Source: a virus
Virus record (IMG/VR): IMGVR_UViG_3300044838_000023
Location: 1 to 55,647 of that record
Reading direction: 5' to 3' (one strand)
DNA length: 55,647 nucleotides
Below, one piece after another: positions 7,701-14,669 of this stretch. The notes under the pieces were generated by a model. That model did no database searches and was not told the DNA's origin. It was given only the letters and a program-made list of their open reading frames with translations. A program made the translations under genes and the position numbers. Each line of letters opens with the position of its first letter. The first letter of the stretch is position 1.

Positions 7701-8615
7701 GCTCGTGTTGCAATCAAGCGCAAGAAGTACGACAAGGCTCGCAAGATGCTGGACGGTAAACTAGTACCATATCTTGTGGACGAGTCGCAGGCCGACAAGC
7801 TGGCCTATGCGCTAAAGATTGTGATCAACATCGTCTACGGTCTCACCTCGGCGAAGTTCAGCAATCCGTTCCGGGATCATCGCAACGTCGACAACATCGT
7901 GGCGAAGCGTGGTGCTCTGTTCATGATCGAGCTTAAGAATGCTGTTCAGGAGAAGGGATATACCGTTGCCCATATCAAAACCGACTCCATCAAAATCCCT
8001 GACGCTACACCAGATATCATTCAGTTCGTCACCGAATTTGGGGCCAAGTACGGGTATGATTTTGAGCATGAAGCCACTTACAACAAGTTGGTTCTCGTCA
8101 ACGATGCTGTATACGTTGCTCAGAAAGTCGAGGGCGAAGCGAAAGCCCAGTACACGTGTGTAGGTGCGCAGTTCCAGCATCCATATGTCTACAAGACGCT
8201 GTTCACGGGAGACTCGATCGAGTTCGACGATCTTGTCGAAGCTAAGTCGGTGATCAAGGGTGCGATGTACCTGGATCCAAAGTATGAGCGAAAAGTAGGT
8301 AAGGCTTCTAATGCGGCCGACTATCTGAGCGACATGCACTTCATCGGTCGTTCAGGTCGGTTTGTTCCAGTGCGCGAAGGCGTCAATGGTGGTGGTCGAC
8401 TCTATCGAATCAACGACGAGAAGGCCTACGCTGTTGCTGGCACCAAGAACTATATCTGGATGGAAGCCACCATGGCTCGCCATTTGGAGGCCGAAGGTCT
8501 GATTGATATGGATTACTTCGACGGTCTTGCTGAAGAAGCCAAACTCACCATCGAGAAGTTCACGGGGTTCGAGGCCTTCGTTCGTAATAACAAGGTCGCG
8601 GAGCCCCCTTTCTAG
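4794..8615 (+). CDS. fused SF3 helicase / AEP primase / exonuclease / family B DNA polymerase
   Basis: A 1273-residue replication protein, RBS GGGAGGGGAGGG before ATG 4794. Domains in order: a D5/SF3-type helicase (Walker A GPAGTGKS 178-185, motif B LVAIQHDGD 224-232, motif C MGTNQP 271-276); an archaeo-eukaryotic primase-like domain (DxD in IDFDLKD 498-504, SGAGVHLHY 531-539, EVKVY 557-561); a DEDDy 3'-5' exonuclease (FDVEVYPN 704-711, HYDNHIVY 751-758, YCVNDVEAT 839-847); a family B polymerase palm (motif A DIASMHP 941-947, motif B KIVINIVYG 1008-1016, motif C KTDSIKI 1062-1068). All key catalytic residues appear present. The order is unusual, since primase normally precedes SF3 helicase. 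I see no frame break, so one protein may provide unwinding, priming, synthesis and proofreading. It is expected to copy the phage genome in the cytoplasm. Confidence 0.93.
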   Translation: MDFFVTRVKELKNGALEIYPDFTIGRSKDLMVRGRAFYAIWDEAIGLWSTDEYDVQRLVDEELYAERDRLYSERQCHVKDLRSFDSNSWNQFKRFVQQVSDSSHPLDMKLTFANTDVKKSDYVSKRLPYSLSPGEIPAWNELIGTLYSVEERAKIEWAIGAVVAGDSAKIQKFLVLYGPAGTGKSTILNIVDTLFAGYTTSFEAKALGGNNNQFATEVFKNNPLVAIQHDGDLSRIEDNTKLNSIISHEEMTMNEKYKPSYTSKVNAFLFMGTNQPVKISDAKSGIIRRLIDVQPTGVKIPANHYHTLMGQVDFELGAIAQHCLNVYRALGKNHYNAYRPTEMMFQTDVFFNFIEAHFDIFKNQDGVSLKQAYVLYKEFCADTGIDRMLPQHKFRTELRNYFDNYKERETIGDIHVRSWYSGFNANKFKQPTKEVNTFSLVIEETESLLDVELADMPAQGATANETPKGKWEKVKTKLSDIDTSELHFVKVPANHIVIDFDLKDQDGIKSLERNLEAASTWPATYAELSKSGAGVHLHYNYTEDVNRLSGVYSEGIEVKVYTGDASLRRRLSKCNSVPISDLASGLPLKEKKMLQTQTIQSEKGLREMITRNLRKEIHPGTKPSVDFIKHILDEAYDDGMTYDVSDMRSKIMAFANNSSNQSLNSLKVVTQMKFQGRDVTKDNDAPGPAKPDDVKVKDARIVLFDVEVYPNLFVLCWKYEGDSNVVRMINPSAQDVEGLFKLKLMGFFNRHYDNHIVYARFLGYNNQELYELSQKLIDNERHAEFGEAYNISYGDIHDFSSIKQSLKKFELDLGILHMELDIPWNEPVPEELWDKVVEYCVNDVEATDAVLQDRRQDFVARQILAELSGLSVNDTTAKHTAKILFGNDRHPQEQFIYTDLSKEFPGYIFEGGKSSYRDEDPSEGGYIYAETGYHENVALLDIASMHPTTIEVLNLFGKEFTKKFSELKEARVAIKRKKYDKARKMLDGKLVPYLVDESQADKLAYALKIVINIVYGLTSAKFSNPFRDHRNVDNIVAKRGALFMIELKNAVQEKGYTVAHIKTDSIKIPDATPDIIQFVTEFGAKYGYDFEHEATYNKLVLVNDAVYVAQKVEGEAKAQYTCVGAQFQHPYVYKTLFTGDSIEFDDLVEAKSVIKGAMYLDPKYERKVGKASNAADYLSDMHFIGRSGRFVPVREGVNGGGRLYRINDEKAYAVAGTKNYIWMEATMARHLEAEGLIDMDYFDGLAEEAKLTIEKFTGFEAFVRNNKVAEPPF

Positions 8616-8628
8616 ACGAGGATTGGGA

Positions 8629-8742
8629 ATGGGATTATTGCTCCTGATCCTCGCCATAATTCTGATGCTGCTGGGGGTTGTGACTTACTTCGGTCATGGC
8701 CCCCTCGTGGCTCTAATGAAACGGCGGGACAGATGGTACTAA
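8629..8742 (+). CDS. tiny single-span membrane protein
   Basis: A 37-residue protein from ATG 8629 with GAGGATT upstream. Residues 2-23 (GLLLLILAIILMLLGVVTYFG) form a membrane span, and the end is basic (MKRRDRWY). It is the first of three overlapping tiny genes directly after the polymerase. Function is unknown; holin-like or envelope-modifying roles are possible but unsupported. Confidence 0.6.
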   Translation: MGLLLLILAIILMLLGVVTYFGHGPLVALMKRRDRWY

Positions 8743-8843
8743 ATGTTGTAGCGATTGCTCTTAGCTCGTTTGGATTGGGCTGGACTCTGAGCGATGGTGC
8801 GCACCGATATTTCGAAAGAAGGCGGCGCAATGAAGATCGATAA
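8733..8843 (+). CDS. tiny hypothetical protein
   Basis: A 36-residue frame from ATG 8733 (GGCGGGAC upstream), overlapping the previous gene by 10 bases and the next by 14. It has a weakly hydrophobic start (VLNVVAIALSSFGLGWTL) and a very basic end (RYFERRRRNEDR). The tight overlap on both sides is the main support. Confidence 0.5.
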   Translation: MVLNVVAIALSSFGLGWTLSDGAHRYFERRRRNEDR

Positions 8844-8946
8844 GATCGGGCAGTTCTTTGGCTGGCTCGTAGTCATCATGCTCTGCATCCTCTTCATCTC
8901 GCTTCTGGCTTTCGGGATCGTCTCGATCTGGGAAGCCATATTCTAA
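8830..8946 (+). CDS. tiny single-span membrane protein
   Basis: A 38-residue protein from ATG 8830 behind AAAGAAGGCGG. Residues 11-33 (GWLVVIMLCILFISLLAFG) are a clear membrane span. It is the last of three overlapping mini-genes, 50 bases before the sortase-signal protein, so the group may act at the envelope together. Function is unknown. Confidence 0.6.
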   Translation: MKIDKIGQFFGWLVVIMLCILFISLLAFGIVSIWEAIF

Positions 8947-8996
8947 CCGGAGACTGACACAAGTTAGTCTCTATCAATTTTAGGGAGGGCAACAAA

Positions 8997-9926
8997 ATGA
9001 ACAAGAAAGTAATCGCTCTGCTGACGGCCTTGTTGGTCGCAGTGATCGGCTTCATCATCTTCGTCGTGGCTCCAAACTCGGATGCGCACGATGCTCCGCC
9101 GCAGGGAAGCGCGGTCTGCCAGACTACTGGTGCGAATGCCACCTGGAAGGTCGATAACGGCTCGGCAACTACCGAGAACACCGGCGGCGTGGATGTCGTC
9201 GTCACCATCACGTCTACTGCCGGCGTTGTCGCGCAGTCCAACGGAGCAGTCAAGGGAGACGGCAAGGTCATCACATTCACGGTGACTGATATTCCAGTCG
9301 ATGTCTCCAGCGTTACCGTTAACGCCAAAACTACATGGTATAAGAATGGCGAAGACAACCATCACGTGACCATCAACAAGCCGGCGAACAACTGCGCAGG
9401 AGTCGTCGATATTCCCTCGGCTCCGCTACCGAATCCTCCGACGTGTGATGCTCCTGGGTCGGTCGTCATCCCGGAGAACGTTCTGCCGCTGAAGTGGACT
9501 GCGGGTCCTGGTGTCAACGACGTGACCGTGCATATTGCTGGCGGATCGAACGTCACGTTCTCGGATGGGTCGACTCACCAGACCTTCACTGAGGATGTGC
9601 TTCCGCAGAAGACCGGCAAGGAATGCGACACCAGTACTCCTACGCCTACCCCGACCAGCTCAACGCCGGCACCGCCTACCAGTTCCACAGCGGTTCCTCC
9701 GACGTCATCTGCTCCGGTCACGAGTGCTTCTATCAGCAAGACCCCAGTGAAGTCGTCAGCCAGTTCCTCGATCGGTACTGGTGTGGCTGTCTCGCGGGCT
9801 GCCGTGCATCAGCCGTTGGCCTCGACCGGATCACGGACTGGTGCTCTTCTTGCGGTGAGTGCTGCTCTTCTAATGAGTGGTTTGGTTCTTCTGTTCTTTA
9901 CCGCGAGAACAGGAAAGCGTACCTAG
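8997..9926 (+). CDS. cell-wall surface protein with LASTG sorting signal
   Basis: A 309-residue protein, RBS GGGAGGG before ATG 8997. N-terminal signal peptide (MNKK, then ALLTALLVAVIGFIIFVV), two beta-rich extracellular segments with paired cysteines, a Pro/Thr/Ser linker (about 210-255), then LASTG at 274-278, a hydrophobic span (GALLAVSAALLMSGLVLLFF) and a basic tail (TARTGKRT). This is the standard layout of a sortase substrate, and LAxTG is the class E sortase motif of actinobacteria. It is predicted to be exported during infection and covalently linked to host peptidoglycan by the host sortase. A role such as blocking adsorption of other phages is inference only. A structural virion protein is less likely, given its position among early genes. 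Confidence 0.85.
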   Translation: MNKKVIALLTALLVAVIGFIIFVVAPNSDAHDAPPQGSAVCQTTGANATWKVDNGSATTENTGGVDVVVTITSTAGVVAQSNGAVKGDGKVITFTVTDIPVDVSSVTVNAKTTWYKNGEDNHHVTINKPANNCAGVVDIPSAPLPNPPTCDAPGSVVIPENVLPLKWTAGPGVNDVTVHIAGGSNVTFSDGSTHQTFTEDVLPQKTGKECDTSTPTPTPTSSTPAPPTSSTAVPPTSSAPVTSASISKTPVKSSASSSIGTGVAVSRAAVHQPLASTGSRTGALLAVSAALLMSGLVLLFFTARTGKRT

Positions 9927-10035
9927 CAATCCAAGTCGGGTCCATGAACGGATGCTTCCCCCCACCCAAGTATCCAATCCGATCAATTTGGGCGAACATG
10001 GATACAACAGCCCATTCATACTTAAGGAGGTTCGC

Positions 10036-10110
10036 ATGTATATCGGAGGCGGAACAATCCTGGTGATCCTGATCATCGTGATTATTGTGCTACTCGTTCG
10101 GCGACCATAG
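10036..10110 (+). CDS. 24-residue membrane peptide
   Basis: ATG 10036 with a strong RBS (TAAGGAGG). The peptide is almost entirely one membrane span (GTILVILIIVIIVLLV) ending RRP. The good Shine-Dalgarno sequence and immediate junction with the next GTG support it. Function is unknown. Confidence 0.6.
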   Translation: MYIGGGTILVILIIVIIVLLVRRP

Positions 10111-10281
10111 GTGGTACAAGAGTACATCTGTCCAATCGACAGACAAACGCTTGAGTGGCATCTGAAAATCCATACCGAGCATCAAGACGGACGCAAGATC
10201 TATTTCGGTGACAAATTGGGGTGCGGATTCATATCCCCAATCGATCGTCTGCAGCACGAGCAACCGAAAGATCATTACTGA
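10111..10281 (+). CDS. small Cys/His protein
   Basis: A 56-residue protein from GTG 10111, directly after the stop of the previous gene. It contains C..D...LEWHLKIHTEH..., later GCGF, so one Cys, spaced His residues and a second Cys could bind zinc. It belongs to the string of short coupled genes leading to thyX. Function is unknown. Confidence 0.55.
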   Translation: MVQEYICPIDRQTLEWHLKIHTEHQDGRKIYFGDKLGCGFISPIDRLQHEQPKDHY

Positions 10282-10326
10282 ATGTCGATGGGGCCCCAAT
10301 AACCACAAAATCTCCGGAGGAACAAA

Positions 10327-10551
10327 TTGGCAGGCGAGGAAGTAGAGATATTCACCCGCTTTGGTGGGACAGTCGACTCGGTGCATGATGCATTCGCTTT
10401 CATTATGGAGCACATGGACAAGGTCGGTGCGTTCCCAGCAATCGAGGTGACTCCATGTTGGGTCGATGAGGAGATGAGGGAGTTCCAGCACTATCACGTT
10501 GCTGTGTTTGGTGCTGTGAACGCTCAGCCGACTCATAATCGCCATGGGTGA
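10327..10551 (+). CDS. small hypothetical protein
   Basis: A 74-residue soluble protein. The start chosen is TTG 10327 because a strong RBS (CCGGAGGAAC) lies eight bases before it; the first internal ATG (10405) has none. The acidic sequence contains HDAFAFIMEHMDKVGAFPAIEV and paired HYHV. It overlaps the next ATG by eight bases. No family recognised. Confidence 0.6.
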   Translation: MAGEEVEIFTRFGGTVDSVHDAFAFIMEHMDKVGAFPAIEVTPCWVDEEMREFQHYHVAVFGAVNAQPTHNRHG

Positions 10552-10681
10552 ATCCAAGAAGCAGAAGAAAGCTCAACGAGTTCGTCAGAAGATGCTTGAG
10601 CGTCAGCCATCCAAGGCATCGCAGATCAAAGATCTGATGAGGAGACTCGATAAAATGTATCCTGAAACTAAGGGGAAGTAA
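10544..10681 (+). CDS. small basic hypothetical protein
   Basis: A 45-residue, lysine/arginine/glutamine-rich helical protein from ATG 10544, with its stop adjacent to the GTG of thyX (TAAGTG). It could bind nucleic acid by charge alone; no motif is recognised. Coupled translation with thyX is likely. Confidence 0.6.
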   Translation: MGESKKQKKAQRVRQKMLERQPSKASQIKDLMRRLDKMYPETKGK

Positions 10682-11389
10682 GTGAAGAAGATCAGGTTAC
10701 GTAGTGACTTCGATGTTGACCTTGTCCAGTGGGCAGGAGATGACGAGTTCATCTGCAAGGCGGCGCGGGTATCCACGCTTGGTGCAGCCTCGATTGACTC
10801 CAAGGAGTCTGAGGGTCTGCTCATGTTCCTGATGCGTAATCGTCACGGCTCACCATTCGAGCATGGGCTGATGACGTTCAGGATCACCGGGCCCATATTC
10901 ATGTGGCGAGAGTTCATGCGGCATCGCATCGGCTTCAGCTACAACGAGGAGTCGGGTCGCTACAAGATCTTGGACGGTGTCTTCTACCTTCCGAGTGCGC
11001 GTCGCAAACTGATCCAGGTCGGCAAGGCCGGAGAGTATGAGTTCCGGGAAGGATCAGCAGAGCAGTACGACATCATGCGCGAGAACAAGATCAAGAGTTA
11101 CAAGCGGGCTTGGAAGAGCTACAACATCCAGCTCGAGGCCGGCATTGCCAAGGAGGTTGCGCGGATGGAACTTCCTGTTGCGACATATTCCACGGCATAT
11201 GTGACATGCAATCCCCGGAGCTTGATGAGCTTCTTGGGTCTGCGGACTTACGGGAACTACAGCAATCTCTTCAAGTCAACACCGCAGTGGGAGATCAGCA
11301 ACGTTGCTGATCAGATGGAAACTCACTTCGCCAAGCTCTATCCCATCACGCAGGCCATATTCGACAACAACGGTCGAGTAGCTCCGTAA
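10682..11389 (+). CDS. thyX: flavin-dependent thymidylate synthase ThyX
   Basis: A 235-residue protein starting at GTG 10682 behind AAGGGGAAG. It carries the ThyX signature RHRIGFSYNEESGRY (about residues 80-94), plus HGSPFEHGLMTF upstream and R..L..FL.LR (about 177-190) near the end, where the substrate-binding Arg lies. The enzyme makes dTMP from dUMP using methylene-tetrahydrofolate and FAD/NADPH, supplying thymidine for phage DNA synthesis. The length is normal for the family. Confidence 0.95.
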   Translation: MKKIRLRSDFDVDLVQWAGDDEFICKAARVSTLGAASIDSKESEGLLMFLMRNRHGSPFEHGLMTFRITGPIFMWREFMRHRIGFSYNEESGRYKILDGVFYLPSARRKLIQVGKAGEYEFREGSAEQYDIMRENKIKSYKRAWKSYNIQLEAGIAKEVARMELPVATYSTAYVTCNPRSLMSFLGLRTYGNYSNLFKSTPQWEISNVADQMETHFAKLYPITQAIFDNNGRVAP

Positions 11390-11412
11390 CACCCAAACTG
11401 AAAGGAGAACGG

Positions 11413-11610
11413 ATGTCGACAATTTTGGAACGGGATCTTCGCACACTTCTGCGTGATATCAATGGACAGATTGCCGTTGTTAATAGGTTTGCTGAGGCTC
11501 AGAAAGTCGAGGCCAAGTACATGCAAACCCCGAACGGTAATTATGTAATGATCCCACTCTTGTTCGCGAAGTCCAACATCCTTCTAGCCCTATCTAATCT
11601 GGAGAAATAA
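11413..11610 (+). CDS. small hypothetical protein
   Basis: A 65-residue helical protein, RBS GAAAGGAGAAC before ATG 11413. It contains LLRDINGQIAVVNRFAEAQ and ends FAKSNILLALSNLEK. The next gene begins one base after its stop. No family recognised. Confidence 0.65.
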   Translation: MSTILERDLRTLLRDINGQIAVVNRFAEAQKVEAKYMQTPNGNYVMIPLLFAKSNILLALSNLEK

Positions 11611-11611
11611 C

Positions 11612-11881
11612 ATGACCACCAAGAAGCAGCGCCGCGAGCAGACTGCGGCCAAGACCGAAGAGCGTCGTCAGGCTCTTGCCGCCGAGAATCTGGCAGTACT
11701 ACAGCGCAGCCGGGATAAGCAGGAGCAGGCTCGCTGGGAACGTGAGCGTGCGGCTAACCAGAAGAAGGCAAAGGATCAAATCAAGGCCGTCGCCAAGGCT
11801 AATAAGACGGAAGTAATCCCCGATAACCTTCAGGAGTCAATGGGCTTCATGATGGTTGCATCATTAGAGCAGGATGCATGA
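11612..11881 (+). CDS. highly charged coiled-coil protein
   Basis: An 89-residue protein starting at ATG 11612. Residues 1-70 are an uninterrupted Lys/Arg/Glu/Gln/Ala helix (REQTAAKTEERRQALAAE, RDKQEQARWERERAANQ), likely coiled coil or nucleic-acid binding; the last 20 residues are less charged. It overlaps the next ATG (ATGACAAA at 11878). Confidence 0.65.
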   Translation: MTTKKQRREQTAAKTEERRQALAAENLAVLQRSRDKQEQARWERERAANQKKAKDQIKAVAKANKTEVIPDNLQESMGFMMVASLEQDA

Positions 11882-12018
11882 CAAAAGCGCAAATGCTCAC
11901 ATTGATGGCTGAGCGGACCGGCCTTGAACGAAACACCATCAAGGATCTGATGAAAAAGGGTTGGATCTACGACGATGGTCTCGGCATTTTTACCGCGCCG
12001 AAGAGGTCTAATGCCTGA
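11878..12018 (+). CDS. small helix-turn-helix-like protein
   Basis: A 46-residue protein from ATG 11878: MTKAQMLTLMAERTGL, then ERNTIKDLMKKGWIYDDG. The helix-turn-helix-like spacing could indicate a small DNA-binding or regulatory peptide, but it is too short to be sure. It overlaps genes on both sides by a few bases. Confidence 0.6.
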   Translation: MTKAQMLTLMAERTGLERNTIKDLMKKGWIYDDGLGIFTAPKRSNA

Positions 12019-12199
12019 GTCAATTGGTAGCACGCTCACAACCAGCATGACAATGACTCTCAGGCCAAACACCAAAGAGGAGAAGATCGCTGCGGTACAG
12101 GTTGTCTGTGGTGCTGAAGCATGCCAAGGCAAAGAGGATGCGATTGTGATCCTCGAAGCTCTTGGTTTGATTAAGCCGAAGGGAACATCTCATGTCTAG
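12011..12199 (+). CDS. small hypothetical protein
   Basis: A 62-residue protein from ATG 12011, overlapping the previous stop. N-terminal half Thr/Met-rich, C-terminal half KEEKIAAVQVVCGAEACQGKEDAIVILEALGLI. The two cysteines are six residues apart. No family recognised. Confidence 0.55.
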   Translation: MPESIGSTLTTSMTMTLRPNTKEEKIAAVQVVCGAEACQGKEDAIVILEALGLIKPKGTSHV

Positions 12200-12371
12200 A
12201 TATTTGGTCACGCAGACGCAAGAAATCACAGTCGAAGCACCATCGGCAGCAGTGGCTCGGACAATTGCTGCCGCAGGTTTCCAACAGAAACTCAGCCCCA
12301 AGAATATTCAGGCTGGGATGTCCATATCCAACATCCAAAACGTCAAACTGCACGTAGAAAAGGTGAGCTGA
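12192..12371 (+). CDS. small hypothetical protein
   Basis: A 59-residue protein from ATG 12192 (overlap of eight bases with the previous gene), compatible with a small alpha/beta fold: RYLVTQTQEITVEAPSAAVA, then NIQNVKLHVEKV. Its stop abuts the ATG of the putative SSB gene (TGAATG). Confidence 0.6.
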   Translation: MSRYLVTQTQEITVEAPSAAVARTIAAAGFQQKLSPKNIQAGMSISNIQNVKLHVEKVS

Positions 12372-12884
12372 ATGCCCCAGAATGATGAAAGCGTACTGCT
12401 CGAGAACGTCAAGATCATCTACCGGAACTTCACTGGTCGTGAGACTGACTACAACCAGAAGGGCAGCCGTAACTTCGGCGTCCTCCTCACCCCGGAGATG
12501 GCTGACGGGTTGGCGTCTGATGGCTACAACGTCAAGACCACAAAGGAGCGGGAGCTCGATGAGGGCGAGATGACCGGCGGGGAGCCCTGGTTGCCGGTTG
12601 CCGTTGGCTACAACGTTCGTCCGCCGCAGATCTGGATGATCACGAAGCGTGGTCGTACCTTGCTCGAAGAGGGGATGCTCATGCTGCTGGACGAGGCTGA
12701 GATCACTCACGTCGACATGTACGTCCGACCGTACGACTGGGAGCTGAAGACCGGAGCCAAGGGCCGTAAGGCATATCTCAAGACGCTGTTCATCACCATC
12801 CAGGAGAACGAGCTCGACGAAAAGTATGGAGACATTCCGATCGCTGGTGCTCGCGTGAGTTCGTCGTCTAGCGACGAAGACTGA
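12372..12884 (+). CDS. putative single-stranded DNA-binding protein
   Basis: A 170-residue protein. The beta-rich core contains NVKIIYRNFTGRETDYNQ, YNVRPPQIWMIT, THVDMYVRPYDWEL and AYLKTLFITIQENEL, and it ends in a serine run followed by DED, the acidic tail typical of phage SSBs such as T7 gp2.5. Aromatic and basic residues are spread through the strands. The place between replication genes and nucleases fits. The assignment rests on general features rather than a signature motif; a recombination mediator is an alternative. Confidence 0.5.
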   Translation: MPQNDESVLLENVKIIYRNFTGRETDYNQKGSRNFGVLLTPEMADGLASDGYNVKTTKERELDEGEMTGGEPWLPVAVGYNVRPPQIWMITKRGRTLLEEGMLMLLDEAEITHVDMYVRPYDWELKTGAKGRKAYLKTLFITIQENELDEKYGDIPIAGARVSSSSSDED

Positions 12885-12975
12885 CCTACCTCCATATCTA
12901 AGGGCCCTCGCATAGTTATGTCTGCGTAGGTATAAAAGACAGCATAGTGCGCCCTCATAAAATGAAAGGAAAGCT
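12885..12975 (+). promoter_or_regulatory. intergenic region with candidate promoter
   Basis: A 91-base gap holding CTCGCA, CTGCG, TATAAA (12933 region) and CATAGT, and a partial inverted repeat (TATGTCT ... AGACA.CATA). It resembles the CTCGCG cassette promoters but does not keep their exact 14-base spacing, so activity is uncertain. Confidence 0.35.
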
Positions 12976-13209
12976 ATGTTTGAATTCTTGTTGGGTCTGC
13001 GTCGTTTCCGTAAGGCTCTCGCAAAAACCAAACTGGCCAAAGTGCTGAGTTTGGAAAATGGAAACGAGATCGTCCGGAACGCGATGGCTTACGCGTATGA
13101 GGTTGGTAGTGGATCTGGCTTATTTGAGCAGGTCCACACCAGCGCGGAGAATCCCTTCCTCGACCATAACTGGCGTGTCAACATTATTCCCGGAGAGGAA
13201 TGTCAATGA
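12976..13209 (+). CDS. small hypothetical protein
   Basis: A 77-residue protein from ATG 12976, RBS GAAAGGAAAG. Basic first 35 residues (LLGLRRFRKALAKTKLAK), acidic remainder, no membrane span. Its TGA overlaps the ATG at 13206. No family recognised. Confidence 0.65.
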   Translation: MFEFLLGLRRFRKALAKTKLAKVLSLENGNEIVRNAMAYAYEVGSGSGLFEQVHTSAENPFLDHNWRVNIIPGEECQ

Positions 13210-13676
13210 GTGACGAGCGACCGAAACCCGGTTTCACAAAGCAACGACAAGATCGAGACGTTTCTGAGAAGGTCAGCCGTTCCCGAGCCAGCATCTCCAA
13301 CGAGGTGATGAACATTGATCATCCCGGCATGTTTGCTTCGGCAGACAAACTCGTTATCAACTGGGACGGCGAGCAGTACTACAAGAGCTGCGGGGCGTTC
13401 GTCTCTAAGGTTGGAGATGGCGGCGAGTCAAGTTGCGTGAAGCGGGAGGGACACCCCGGAACCGTTCACGAAGACTTCGACGGACGAACTAAGGATGAAT
13501 GGGACTTCGGTTTCGGTATCCTTAGTCTTGAAGAGGCAGTCGGCCAAGCTGTTGGTGCTGCATCGGCGTGCTGGGATAATCTTGAAGGAGCTGGTGTGTT
13601 CCAGTCGACAAGAGCCAAGGCTATCGTCGAGCAACTGATGGACCGTATCAAGATGTCTTGGCCTGCTGATGACTGA
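13206..13676 (+). CDS. conserved phage protein, function unknown
   Basis: A 156-residue protein. ATG 13206 is preferred to ATG 13200 because it leaves normal spacing from GGAGAGGA. It contains DGEQYYKSCGAFVSK, then CVKREGHPGTVHEDF, a Cys/His grouping that may bind zinc, and a C-terminal helix LEEAVGQAVGAASACWDNL. It overlaps the next gene by eight bases. Confidence 0.65.
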   Translation: MSDERPKPGFTKQRQDRDVSEKVSRSRASISNEVMNIDHPGMFASADKLVINWDGEQYYKSCGAFVSKVGDGGESSCVKREGHPGTVHEDFDGRTKDEWDFGFGILSLEEAVGQAVGAASACWDNLEGAGVFQSTRAKAIVEQLMDRIKMSWPADD

Positions 13677-14082
13677 GGAACCGATCTATCCGTCAGAGGG
13701 CGCATTTGTTCTAAAGCAGCAGACCATATGGGCTATGTGTTTTGATGGTTCCAGAGCGAATGGACACGAGATCATAGCGTTTGTGTTTCGCCGAAACGGT
13801 TCTGGGACTTTCGTCACCAACAACGACAACCTTCAACGAGGATTCTTTCTATATATCGAAGGGATCTCCGGAGCCGTTCCCGAAGGAAGCTGGGTCGTTT
13901 ACGTCCGTGATAATGAGTTCGTTTGCATGACTGACCAATACTTCAAAACGATATACGAGCCTGCTAACATGCCGGCCTATCGAGGTAGTGGTCCAGGTGG
14001 GCCCGGTGGAATAGCCGGTATTTATGAGGGTGGTGACAGTGGCCGCTATCGTTCATCCCCCATGGCCGGAACCGGGCAGTAA
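13669..14082 (+). CDS. small beta-domain protein (paralogue 1 of 3)
   Basis: A 137-residue protein from ATG 13669. The core (TIWAMCFDGS...HEIIAFVFRRNGSGTFVT...GSWVVYVRDNEFVCMTDQYFKTIY) matches the layout of the 14191 and 14723 proteins and of the widespread phage family with a Lys-Pro-Val, ...GDWI, ...F...Y pattern (PGDYG-like). The glycine-rich tail (about 108-137) is disordered. Function is unknown. Confidence 0.65.
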   Translation: MTEEPIYPSEGAFVLKQQTIWAMCFDGSRANGHEIIAFVFRRNGSGTFVTNNDNLQRGFFLYIEGISGAVPEGSWVVYVRDNEFVCMTDQYFKTIYEPANMPAYRGSGPGGPGGIAGIYEGGDSGRYRSSPMAGTGQ

Positions 14083-14191
14083 GAAAGGCGATCATCTCTT
14101 CGGTCCCTGGTTCGCCAAGGACAAGCGCCACAAATACCGAGCCTGCGTCCACCCGGATTGCAAGGAAGTCGAGATTGAGGAAGTGAAGTAA
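14033..14191 (+). CDS. small Cys/His-rich protein, overlapping gene
   Basis: A 52-residue frame starting at GTG 14033 behind GAGGG, overlapping the previous gene by 50 bases and the next by one (TAATG). Its C-terminal part HKYRACVHPDCKEVEIEEV looks like a real small zinc-knuckle-type phage protein (C...C). The start is uncertain, and a later start is possible. Confidence 0.5.
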   Translation: MTVAAIVHPPWPEPGSKKGDHLFGPWFAKDKRHKYRACVHPDCKEVEIEEVK

Positions 14192-14445
14192 TGGCTGACA
14201 AATACATTCTGAACCAGAGTCCGGTTGAGGCAATGCAGCATGATGGGACAACGGCTCGGGCCTACGAGATTCTTGCGTGGGTCTACCGTAACAACGGGAC
14301 CGGATCGTTCCAGGCTACCGAGCTCAAGGTTGCTCCGATCGATGACCCCATCGCTGGGAATGAGTGGGTAGTGCTGATTTCCAACCAGGGGTTCGCCAGT
14401 TTCACCAATGATGCTTTCGTCTCCACATACGTGCCGGCTTACTGA
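14191..14445 (+). CDS. small beta-domain protein (paralogue 2 of 3)
   Basis: An 84-residue protein from ATG 14191. VEAMQHDGTTARAYEI, LAWVYRNNGTGSF, NEWVVLISNQGF and FVSTYVPAY align by eye with the 13669 and 14723 proteins. It is the shortest copy and has no tail. It is coupled to neighbours by TAATG and TGATG overlaps. Confidence 0.65.
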   Translation: MADKYILNQSPVEAMQHDGTTARAYEILAWVYRNNGTGSFQATELKVAPIDDPIAGNEWVVLISNQGFASFTNDAFVSTYVPAY

Positions 14446-14669
14446 TGGTTGCTGTCACTGAACCACCACCGTTCATCGCGGGCCGAAGCGAACGTCCTCC
14501 AGCACCACCAACTCGTAGCGGTTCGGTAAGTCCAGACGAGAGGCGTCGTGAAACAGCGCTGGGCTTTGCGGTACAGACCTTCCAATCTGCTCAGGGTCTC
14601 GACACCAGCCACACCAGTAGTATCCTCGAGCGTGCCAAGATCTTTGAGGACTATATCGCTGGGGGTTAG
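14445..14669 (+). CDS. small disordered/helical protein
   Basis: A 74-residue protein from ATG 14445 (TGATG overlap). The first half is Pro/Arg/Ser-rich (PPPFIAGRSERPPAPPTRSG) and the second half is helical (ETALGFAVQTFQSAQGL). No family recognised. Confidence 0.55.
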   Translation: MVAVTEPPPFIAGRSERPPAPPTRSGSVSPDERRRETALGFAVQTFQSAQGLDTSHTSSILERAKIFEDYIAGG

